A DNA stretch of 12,507 nucleotides from the NCBI GenBank assembly GCA_964628935.1, contig CAZVOE010000090.1:1-12507 (forward strand), written 5' to 3'. Shown piece by piece: positions 6,980-12,507 of the stretch. Numbering within the stretch: position 1 is the stretch's first letter; each line of letters starts with the position of its first letter. A program made the position numbers and the translations under genes. This stretch comes from CAYLHQ01 sp964628935. Its GTDB lineage: Bacteria > Acidobacteriota > Polarisedimenticolia > Polarisedimenticolales > DASRJG01. The notes under the pieces were generated by a model, which had not been told where the DNA came from, ran no database searches, and saw only the letters and a list, made by a program, of their open reading frames with translations.

Positions 6980-7055
6980 CGAGGCCCATTTTCCCTCCGT
7001 TCGCCGGTGTCTCCAGGCCGGCGGACGCGAAGGCGTCGGCCTCAACGGGCTGGTT
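6980..7055. terminator. Hairpin in convergent gap, possible bidirectional terminator
   Basis: Between the convergent permease and photolyase genes, CGCCGG (7002-7007) and CCGGCG (7018-7023) form a perfect 6-bp stem around a 10-nt loop. On the minus strand a short run of A/T (CATTTT read on plus, 6987-6992) lies some 10 bp past the stem, but there is no tight U-tract. Function as a terminator is plausible only from position. Confidence 0.3.
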
Positions 7056-8597
7056 TCACGGGATCGCTTCGTGTCCGCGCGCGAGCGTCTCACGAACGCG
7101 CTCGAAAGTCTCGGCGTCACGACGACGGTCGGTGGTGGAGCGTTTCTCGAGCGATCGCAGCGCGAGCGCCATGCGTGGGTTGGCGCGGAGCCTCTCTCGA
7201 TGTCGCGCGAGGTACGCCCAATAGAGAGGAGTCACTGGACAGTTCCGCCTCGGATCGAAACGGCACGAGTCGCAGAAATCGCTCATGCGGTCGATATAGG
7301 CGGCCCCCGAAACGTAGGGCTTCGTCGTCATGAGGTCGCCGAGCGCGTACGTCCCCATTCCCAGCACGTTCGGCTCCACGACCCAGTCGTAGGCGTCCAC
7401 ATAGGCCGTCCAGAACCAGTCGGTGAGCGCCCTCGGCGAGAGGTCGAGCAGCGTCGCGAGGTTCGAGACGACCATGAGCCGCGTGATGTGGTGGCTCCAC
7501 CCCTCGCGCCAAACGTCGGCGACGACCGAGTCGAGACAGCGCAGCCCCGAGGGCGATCCCTCCCAGAATGCCGGCGGGAGTGGGCCGCCCGGCGCGAGCG
7601 GCACGCCCGCGAAGCCGTCGGTGGCCTCGTGCACGTGATGGACGAACTCTCTCCAACCGAGGATCTGCCGCACGAACCCTTCCTTCGACGCGATCGGGAT
7701 CGGCAGGTCGGCGGCGTCGTTCACGACCTCGCGCGGGAGCAAGCGGTGGAGGTTGAGGAGCGGGGCGATCCGGGTGTGAAAGAGCCCGGCGGAGCGTACG
7801 CTCATCGCGTCCTCGAAGGGGCCGAAGTGCGGGAGGCACTCCGCCTTCGCCCAACTCCAAAGGAGGCGCGCGTCCTCCGCCGTCGCCGGGAGGGTGGAGA
7901 GGTCGACCCGGCCCGGGTGGCCGGCGAAACGGCGCTCCACCAGATCGCGCACTTCTTCCTTGATCGGGTCCTCCGGGAAGCGGGGCGGCTGCGGTGCGGG
8001 AGGCACTCCTCTCCAAGGCCGGCGATTCTCCGCGTCGAAGGAGTACTTTCCTCCGAGCGGTCGGCCGCGTTCCATCAAGATCCCGCTCTCGCGGCGGACG
8101 AGCCGGTAGAACACGTCCATCCGGTACGGGGGCCCCGACGGGAAGGCCCGCTCGAAGAGGTCGCGAGTCGTCAACCACCCCTCGTGCGGGATCTCCTCGA
8201 GGCGGCCGTCGCGGAGGAGATCGGACAGGTCCTCGCGAAGCTCTCGCTCCGCGGGACGCTGCACGCGGAGCGGCCCCAGCTCCGCGACGATGGGCTCGAG
8301 GGCCCGCCGGTACGGACCGTCGTGGACGACGTGGCGGACCGCGACGCCGCGGGCCGATTGCTCGAGCGCGAAGTGCCGCACGTTCGCGAGCACCAGGGCC
8401 AGTTTCTGTTTGTGGTACGGCCGTCGCCCCGCCTTCCAAGGACTCTCGACGAGCACGATCCCGATCTCGCGAGAGCGCTCACGGGAGAGGGGGCCCATTC
8501 GGTCGGAGAGCTGGTCGTAAGGGACGAACAGCCACCGTCTGCCCCTCTCGTCCCGACCCGACGTGATGGCGGCGAGGTCGCGACGGAAGCGGCTCAA
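7056..8597 (-). CDS. phrB: Iron-sulfur bacterial cryptochrome/photolyase, (6-4) photolyase type
   Basis: 513 residues from a TTG at 8597, close to the about 507 of Agrobacterium PhrB, the founding (6-4) photolyase of this FeS-BCP family. The N-terminal domain begins RWLFVPYDQL (21-30), with KAGRRPYHKQKLALVLANVR (55-74). The FAD/catalytic domain has GGKYSFDAENR (182-192), EGWSHHITRLMV (365-376), with H369-H370 matching the PhrB active-site His pair, and Y428 in TKPYVSGAAYIDRM. Four cysteines match the 4Fe-4S ligands: C354 (GLRCLD), C442 and C445 (FCDSC) and C453 (NCPVTP). It repairs DNA (6-4) photoproducts with light in characterised relatives. The TTG overlaps the TGA of the upstream class II photolyase gene (TTGA), and no Shine-Dalgarno is present, so translation is probably coupled. 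No ATG or GTG lies in frame between there and the first conserved strand. Confidence 0.92.
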   Translation of the reverse strand: MSRFRRDLAAITSGRDERGRRWLFVPYDQLSDRMGPLSRERSREIGIVLVESPWKAGRRPYHKQKLALVLANVRHFALEQSARGVAVRHVVHDGPYRRALEPIVAELGPLRVQRPAERELREDLSDLLRDGRLEEIPHEGWLTTRDLFERAFPSGPPYRMDVFYRLVRRESGILMERGRPLGGKYSFDAENRRPWRGVPPAPQPPRFPEDPIKEEVRDLVERRFAGHPGRVDLSTLPATAEDARLLWSWAKAECLPHFGPFEDAMSVRSAGLFHTRIAPLLNLHRLLPREVVNDAADLPIPIASKEGFVRQILGWREFVHHVHEATDGFAGVPLAPGGPLPPAFWEGSPSGLRCLDSVVADVWREGWSHHITRLMVVSNLATLLDLSPRALTDWFWTAYVDAYDWVVEPNVLGMGTYALGDLMTTKPYVSGAAYIDRMSDFCDSCRFDPRRNCPVTPLYWAYLARHRERLRANPRMALALRSLEKRSTTDRRRDAETFERVRETLARGHEAIP

Positions 8598-10075
8598 AGG
8601 AGGCGACCGTCGCGGTCCGGAGCGTACCTCGCGAGGTAGTCCCGGACGCGGAACTTCCGCGCCGTGTTCTCGCTGCTCATGTAGCGGATCGTTCCGAAGA
8701 TGGGACGCTCCGGCCCCCAAGGTCGGTCGTAGCGACCGAGGACCCAGAAGATCCCGGTGTAGGAGTTCGGATCGCGTCCGTCGAGGGCGTACTTGTTGTT
8801 CAGTTCGATCATCGTGGCCAGCGCCTCTTGCGGCGAGGGGCCCCCCCACCACTCGAGGATCTTCTTTCCCCAAAGCATGCGCAGGTAATTGTGGATCCTT
8901 CCTTCGCGGACGAGCTGGGTCTGCGCGGCGTTCCAGAGCCGATCGTGGGTGCGCGCGCGCTCGAACGCTTCGAGGTCGTAGACCGTCGACCGGGGGTCCG
9001 CGCGGTGCGCGTCGAGGGTCGCGCGGCACCACTCCGGAAGCGAGTCGTACCGGTCGTGGTCCTCGCGGAGCGCGGCGAAGTTGAACCCGATTTCCCGCCA
9101 GGTCACGAGTTCGTCGAGAAATGCCTCGGCCGATCGGGACATTCCCCACCAGCCCTCACGGCTGCCGGTGGCTCGCCTCGAGACCGACCCGACGGACCAC
9201 TGCTCCAGTACCGAGAGCGCCGCCAGGACCTGGTGCACCGAGACGTGACCGAAGTGGAGGTAAGGGGAAAGACCGCTCGAGCCGTCCTTCTCCGGCTCGT
9301 TCCGGTCGTCGGCGTAGTGGGCGAGACGCTCTTCGAGGAAGGCGCGAAGGCGCCTCTCCCCGGCGACGGGGCCTCCGCGGAGATCGACCGGTTCGACCCC
9401 GCGGTCGAGAGGAATCCTGTCGAGGTCCACCGGACCCGCCGGCCACTGCCGCGAGATCCCGGCCGGGAGCCGCTCGAGGCGCGGGAGGCGGACGCTGCGC
9501 AGGGGGTCCTCTTCGGGGAAGTCGGCAAGGTGGCGGGGGAGTTCATTTTGCAGATGGCGCCGGAAGGCGTGCGCGGTGGGAAAGGCACGGTCGGCCGCGC
9601 GCATCGGGTAGAGGCCGTTCGCGTCGACCGCCTCGAGGAGGACATCGAGCCGCTTCGCGGCCGCCGCGACCATTCGCGGAAGGAAGAAAGTCGGGAAATC
9701 GTCGGTCACGACCGCGCACGCGTCGCGGCCGAGCGCCTCGAGGAGGCCCTTGCCGGCGCCGTCGTGGGGCTCGACGTACGGGATGTAGAGCACCCCGCGC
9801 TTTTCGAAGCGCTTCGCGTTGTCCTCCATCCCGTCGAGCACGAAGCGGTGGAATCGGTGACTCGCCCACCGATGGCCGCAGCGGAGCCCCTCGAACACGA
9901 CGAGCGGTTTTCCGAGCTCCTGCGCGCGAGCGACCGCGTGATCCAGGGCGAAGTTCCACCCCGACCGGCGGTTCGCGATCATCCAGTAGAGGACGTAGGC
10001 ACGTTCGGGCCGGACGGGGCGGTCGTTCCTCTTCGAGACTCTCCCGCGGGGGACCGCACTCATGGGAGCGGTCAT
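8594..10075 (-). CDS. phr: Class II CPD DNA photolyase
   Basis: 493 residues from the ATG at 10075; GGAGGGGG lies 8 nt before it. A TTG 27 nt further upstream and a second ATG at 10063 are also in frame, but this ATG has the best spacing. The photolyase alpha/beta domain starts YVLYWMIANRRSGWNFALDH (27-46). The FAD domain has LSPYLHFGHVS (269-279) and FLDELVTWREIGFNF (319-333). The class II hallmark C-terminus is clear: LWNAAQTQLVREGRIHNYLR (380-399), GKKILEW, LDGRDPNSYTGIFW (431-444), PIFGTIRYM (458-466). Class II enzymes use light and FADH- to split cyclobutane pyrimidine dimers and were first described in animals, plants and some bacteria and archaea. It is the first gene of a two-photolyase unit. 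The stop TGA at 8594-8596 overlaps the TTG start of the next gene. Confidence 0.94.
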   Translation of the reverse strand: MTAPMSAVPRGRVSKRNDRPVRPERAYVLYWMIANRRSGWNFALDHAVARAQELGKPLVVFEGLRCGHRWASHRFHRFVLDGMEDNAKRFEKRGVLYIPYVEPHDGAGKGLLEALGRDACAVVTDDFPTFFLPRMVAAAAKRLDVLLEAVDANGLYPMRAADRAFPTAHAFRRHLQNELPRHLADFPEEDPLRSVRLPRLERLPAGISRQWPAGPVDLDRIPLDRGVEPVDLRGGPVAGERRLRAFLEERLAHYADDRNEPEKDGSSGLSPYLHFGHVSVHQVLAALSVLEQWSVGSVSRRATGSREGWWGMSRSAEAFLDELVTWREIGFNFAALREDHDRYDSLPEWCRATLDAHRADPRSTVYDLEAFERARTHDRLWNAAQTQLVREGRIHNYLRMLWGKKILEWWGGPSPQEALATMIELNNKYALDGRDPNSYTGIFWVLGRYDRPWGPERPIFGTIRYMSSENTARKFRVRDYLARYAPDRDGRLL

Positions 10076-10206
10076 TTTGGAGACCCCCTCCCGGGGACGC
10101 AATGCCCCCCGAAAACCCCGACAACGACGGGGATCCGTCGGGATCGCGCTCGCAAGTACGGGAATCCCCGTTGACCCCGGGCGCGTTCACCGTATGACCC
10201 GCTGCG
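10076..10206. promoter_or_regulatory. Divergent region between photolyases and small ORF
   Basis: 131 bp. The side next to the photolyase start carries its ribosome binding site. The centre holds nested GC inverted repeats, for example CGACGG-GGAT-CCGTCG around 10126-10141. The plus-strand promoter of the small gene is at 10171-10198. The minus-strand promoter of the photolyase unit should be here too but could not be pinned down. Confidence 0.5.
10171..10198 (+). promoter_or_regulatory. Sigma-70-type promoter of the 56-residue gene
   Basis: TTGACC (10171-10176, five of six to the -35 consensus) and TATGAC (10193-10198, four of six to the -10) are 16 bp apart. The ATG of the small gene begins only 8 bp after the -10. 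Transcription would therefore start at or within a few bases of the start codon, giving a leaderless or nearly leaderless mRNA. This agrees with the lack of any Shine-Dalgarno. Confidence 0.5.
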
Positions 10207-10377
10207 ATGCAAGACGATTCGACCGACCTCGCTCGCGCGATCCGGAAGATCGTGGAACAGCAGGCGCTCCGCCGTGCGCTCGAGCACGCCGCCTCGGGTG
10301 CCTCCGTCCAGATCGGCGTGATGTCGCACGGCGACTGGGACCGGACCGAGGTGCCGGGGCCCGAAGGAACGCACTGA
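10207..10377 (+). CDS. Small 56-residue protein of unknown function
   Basis: The protein begins MQDDSTDLARAIRKIVEQQA and ends GDWDRTEVPGPEGTH. I do not recognise a family. Residues 5-31 look like one amphipathic helix (acidic start, then basic and hydrophobic positions), followed by a short strand-like stretch (SVQIGVM) and a polar tail. There is no signal peptide or membrane segment, so it is probably cytoplasmic. Codon use supports it as real: nearly all third positions are G or C, like its neighbours. Its promoter is placed for a leaderless mRNA. It is divergent from the photolyase pair and converges on the EamA transporter gene, the two stops lying in one palindrome. It could be a small regulator or binding partner, but nothing in the sequence proves this. 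Confidence 0.6.
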   Translation: MQDDSTDLARAIRKIVEQQALRRALEHAASGASVQIGVMSHGDWDRTEVPGPEGTH

Positions 10378-10385
10378 GGCCTCAG
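10374..10385. repeat. 12-bp perfect palindrome holding two convergent stop codons
   Basis: CTGAGGCCTCAG reads the same on both strands. It contains TGA of the 56-residue gene (10375-10377, plus) and TGA of the EamA gene (10384-10382, minus), placed symmetrically. As RNA it could form only a small stem (CTGA/TCAG) with loop GGCC, so it is not a classic terminator. Confidence 0.85.
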
Positions 10386-11269
10386 CGCCTCGCGACGGCG
10401 AGGGCGACCCCCAGGACGACCAAGGTTGCTCCGGCGAGGATCCGTTCGGTGAGAGGTTCCTCGAGGAACACCGCTCCGACGACGACGGCGACGACGGGGA
10501 TCGCATACGTGATGAGCGAGAGACGGGTCGCGGGGACGTGGCTCATGAGCCAGTAGTAGACGGTGAAGGTGAACGCCGACCCGAGGATCGCGAGGTAGAG
10601 CAGCGCTGCGACCGAGACGCGGTCGAACCGGATCTCGCGGTCGCGCTCGAACGCGAAGGCGGCGGCGCCCACGATCGCCCCGGCCATTCCCATCGGCACC
10701 GCGGTGAGCGACAGCGGGTGAATTCCGGATCCCCACCTCTTCACTGCCACGTTGGCGATCGCGGAAACCAAGGGGGAGATCAGGAAGACGGCGGAGGCGG
10801 TCGCGACTCTCGGGCTCCCGAGCTTTTGGAGGTCGTCCGAGAAGATCACCGCAACACCGAGGAAGCCGACGAGGATGCCCCCCAACGACCGGCGGGTCAG
10901 CCTCTCGTCGGGGAGGGCGAAGTGGGCGATCGCTGCGACGAGGAGCGGAAAGGTCGCGAAGAGAATCGCCGCGAGACCCGATGGGACGTATTGCTCGGCC
11001 CAGTAAACCACGGAGTACGAGCCGCAGAACGAGAGGAGGGCGTTGACCCACCACAGCCGTCGTTCCGTCGCCGACTTCCCGAAGCGGACCCGGAAGAAGG
11101 GCGCGAGGGCGAAGAGGAGCGCCGCGGCCGCGAGGAAGCGCAGGGAAACGCCCGTAAGAGGAGGGACTCCCGCGAGGCCGATCCGGATCGCCGCCCAGGT
11201 GGTGCCCCAGACGAGCGTGAGGGCGACGAAGGCCGCCGCCAGGCCCGCCGGAGAAGCGCGTTGCGACAA
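10382..11269 (-). CDS. EamA/DMT-superfamily transporter
   Basis: 295 residues from a TTG at 11269; GGAG lies 5 nt before it and a -10-like TACACT lies 22 nt before it. The length and layout are those of two-EamA-domain exporters. Domain 1 (about 10-143) has FVALTLVWGTTWAAIRIGL (14-32) and AEQYVPSGLAAILFATFPLL (91-110). Domain 2 (about 157-292) has LISPLVSAIANVAVKRWG (163-180) and the final pair with VFLEEPLTERILAG (267-280). About ten membrane helices are expected. Members export metabolites or amino acids. The substrate cannot be told here. The gene is alone on its strand between the convergent small gene and a long upstream spacer. Confidence 0.92.
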   Translation of the reverse strand: MSQRASPAGLAAAFVALTLVWGTTWAAIRIGLAGVPPLTGVSLRFLAAAALLFALAPFFRVRFGKSATERRLWWVNALLSFCGSYSVVYWAEQYVPSGLAAILFATFPLLVAAIAHFALPDERLTRRSLGGILVGFLGVAVIFSDDLQKLGSPRVATASAVFLISPLVSAIANVAVKRWGSGIHPLSLTAVPMGMAGAIVGAAAFAFERDREIRFDRVSVAALLYLAILGSAFTFTVYYWLMSHVPATRLSLITYAIPVVAVVVGAVFLEEPLTERILAGATLVVLGVALAVARR

Positions 11270-11779
11270 GGGGACTCCGATTTCGAAGGCCAGTGTAGCG
11301 GTCCGGGGCGGGCTCGTGCCGCCGAGCCCAAGGTGGCGCGAAGAGTGGGGATGGGAGATCCCCGTGAGCGAGGACGCGAGAGTCCGCGGGCGGACGCGGC
11401 CCGCGTTGCCCGAGCAGCCGTGGTCGCGGCAGGAGGTGCCGTGGGAGCGGACGTTCCCGACGCAGATCCGACTCGGGCGATCGGCCGGGCGGGTCTTCCA
11501 TCGAACGATGCGGGATCCTCGGGGGTCACGTGCCCCTCGCACGTCCGCCGGCGAATGGCCTGATCGCACGTTCGTTCGAGCCGAATGCTCGGGTCCGATC
11601 CGACGTTAGAGACTCGGGCCATCTTCCGCTCGGGAAAGGGGTTAGGTCCGTCTTCGACCCCCGACCAATCCCCAACGTTCGCGTCACGTTGCGAGGATCC
11701 AGGTGGGGTCGTCTCCTGCCTCCCGACCCTGGCGGGACGGCGTGTCGAGCGGATAGATTCCGGGCGGAGGGAGGATCCC
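11270..11779. other. 510-bp intergenic region
   Basis: It lies between the divergent starts of the EamA gene and the aminopeptidase gene. It contains the EamA promoter elements, a 19-bp sequence also found near 2395, a small inverted repeat ACGTGC-CCCTC-GCACGT (11528-11544), and the ribosome binding site of the aminopeptidase. A plus-strand frame from a GTG at 11364 with GGAG 6 nt upstream runs 81 codons to 11609, but it is arginine-rich and loses codon bias half way. I see no convincing gene or structured RNA here. Confidence 0.5.
11275..11297 (-). promoter_or_regulatory. Promoter -10 and ribosome binding site deciding the EamA TTG start
   Basis: On the minus strand, TACACT (11297-11292) resembles a -10 box and GGAG (11278-11275) sits 5 nt before the TTG at 11269. 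Together they favour this TTG over frames extending further upstream, whose sequence is arginine/proline-rich and not membrane-like. No good -35 was found. Confidence 0.45.
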
Positions 11780-12507
11780 GTGCCGCCCGCCTTCGATCTC
11801 GAACGATTCGTGCGCGACGTATTCAATCCCGTCCCCGGCGAACGGGTCGCGATCCTGGTCGACGAACCGACCGCCGCCTGCCCCGACCACGACGCCTGGC
11901 GCGAGCGCCGGGAGATGGCCCGCGACTGGAGGGACGGGATCGAGGCGATCGGGTTTCGGTGCGGGTTCGAGACCTGGCCTCTCGTCATGTTCCCCGCGAC
12001 GGGGGTTCATGGAGGGGACTTCCCCGCGGAAGCGAGGACGGGAGGGCGCGTGCTCCCGCTCCGGGAGATCCTCGACGAGGCGACCCTCCTCCTCGCCATG
12101 ACGGAGTACTCGATGACCGGCGCCCTCGTCGATCTCTCCCACCGGCGCCCGGGGGCGCACGTTTTCCGCGCGGCGAGCATGCCGGGCGTCCGCCGGTGGA
12201 TGGAAGATTCCTCCCTCGCCGCCGACTACGCGGAGATCCGGAACCGCTGCCGCTTGCTGAAGTCGCTGTTCGTGCGCGCGGAGACGGCCGAAGTCGAGTT
12301 CTCCACCGGCCACCGTTGCCTCTTCGACCTGCGGTATCGCGCCTCCGAGTCGGACGACGGATACCTTCACCGCGACAAGAGCGACGATGTCCCGGTGATC
12401 AACCTTCCTTCGGGAGAGACGTTCCAGGTTCCCTACGAGGGGGAGCGCGAGGGGGAGCCGTCCCGGACGAGCGGCGAGCTTCCGGTCCGGAACGACTGGG
12501 GCACTGC
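11780..12507 (+). CDS. Probable M29-family aminopeptidase, 3'-truncated
   Basis: The frame opens at a GTG preceded by GGAGGGAGG (7 nt spacing), with an in-frame stop at 11753. It is still open at the window end, giving 242 residues. The layout matches the N-terminal domain of M29 metallo-aminopeptidases (AmpS/AmpT) and their relatives. An alpha/beta start ERVAILVDEP (21-30) is followed by LLAMTEYSMTGALVDLSHR (104-122) and then RNRCRLLKSLFVRAETAEV (154-172). VINLPSGETFQVP (206-218) corresponds to the family's N-x-P-x-G-E segment, in which E213 would be the first metal ligand. The remaining His/Glu/Asp ligands lie beyond the window. Relatives also include 2,5-dihydroxypyridine dioxygenases, so the enzyme class should be read with care. 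Codon usage is normal for the window. Confidence 0.72.
   Translation, partial: MPPAFDLERFVRDVFNPVPGERVAILVDEPTAACPDHDAWRERREMARDWRDGIEAIGFRCGFETWPLVMFPATGVHGGDFPAEARTGGRVLPLREILDEATLLLAMTEYSMTGALVDLSHRRPGAHVFRAASMPGVRRWMEDSSLAADYAEIRNRCRLLKSLFVRAETAEVEFSTGHRCLFDLRYRASESDDGYLHRDKSDDVPVINLPSGETFQVPYEGEREGEPSRTSGELPVRNDWGT

Noticed and set aside
5261..7120. Minus-strand open frame of 619 codons opposite the permease
   Set aside because: It is made of Arg/Glu/Asp/His-rich sequence, the typical antisense shadow of a GC-rich membrane protein gene.
8595..8606. AAAGGAGG on the plus strand at the junction of the two photolyase genes
   Set aside because: It looks like a perfect Shine-Dalgarno but is on the wrong strand for the photolyases and no plausible plus-strand gene starts after it.
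8828..10174. Plus-strand frame of 448 codons opposite the class II photolyase
   Set aside because: It is antisense to a gene with clear family motifs and has no motif or ribosome binding site of its own.
11560..11600. GTTCGAGCC resembling a tRNA T-arm
   Set aside because: No acceptor, D-arm or anticodon stem can be folded around it.
11364..11609. 81-codon plus-strand ORF with GTG and a GGAG at good spacing
   Set aside because: The predicted protein is arginine-rich with no motif, codon bias fades in its second half, and upstream regions of high-GC genomes often give such frames. It is kept only as a note in the intergenic entry.

Overview
The window is a high-GC (roughly two-thirds G+C) bacterial scaffold fragment with a ten-N assembly gap at 3386-3395. 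Third codon positions are almost all G or C. GTG and TTG starts are used alongside ATG, and genes are tightly packed and often convergent or divergent. An outer-membrane beta-barrel protein with a signal peptide points to a diderm (Gram-negative-type) bacterium. Acidobacteriota or Myxococcota-like lineages would fit, but no marker here settles the phylum. No rRNA, tRNA, CRISPR array, insertion sequence or phage gene was seen.

Layout: (1) 2-1585, plus strand: the end of a multi-cluster 4Fe-4S protein followed by an NrfD-family membrane subunit. This pair is the electron-transfer part of a membrane quinone/redox complex of the Psr/Ttr/Nrf/Dsr type, whose other subunits lie before the window. 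(2) 1582-2427, minus strand: an outer-membrane 'transporter' beta-barrel that shares the CTAG stop with the NrfD gene. (3) 2669-3385, plus strand: a secreted protein with two YciI domains that runs into the gap. A GC hairpin and an unresolved stretch follow. (4) 3723-5627, minus strand: a two-gene unit, an FAD-dependent amine-oxidase-like enzyme then a short cation-diffusion-facilitator-like transporter. (5) 5675-6979, plus strand: an APC-superfamily amino-acid permease, divergent from (4) with only 47 bp between the ATGs. (6) 7056-10075, minus strand: two DNA photolyase genes in tandem, a class II CPD photolyase then an iron-sulfur photolyase of the (6-4)/PhrB type, overlapping by 4 nt (TTGA). 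(7) 10207-10377, plus strand: a 56-residue protein divergent from the photolyases, with a promoter placed so that its mRNA would be almost leaderless. (8) 10382-11269, minus strand: an EamA/DMT exporter. (9) 11780 to the end, plus strand: the first 242 residues of a probable M29-family aminopeptidase.

The clearest functional unit is the coupled pair of photolyases. Together they would cover both main UV photoproducts, cyclobutane dimers and (6-4) photoproducts. The FAD oxidoreductase, metal transporter and permease nearby are not co-transcribed with them as far as the sequence shows, so a wider light-stress locus is only a possibility. The Fe-S/NrfD pair is a separate respiratory module.
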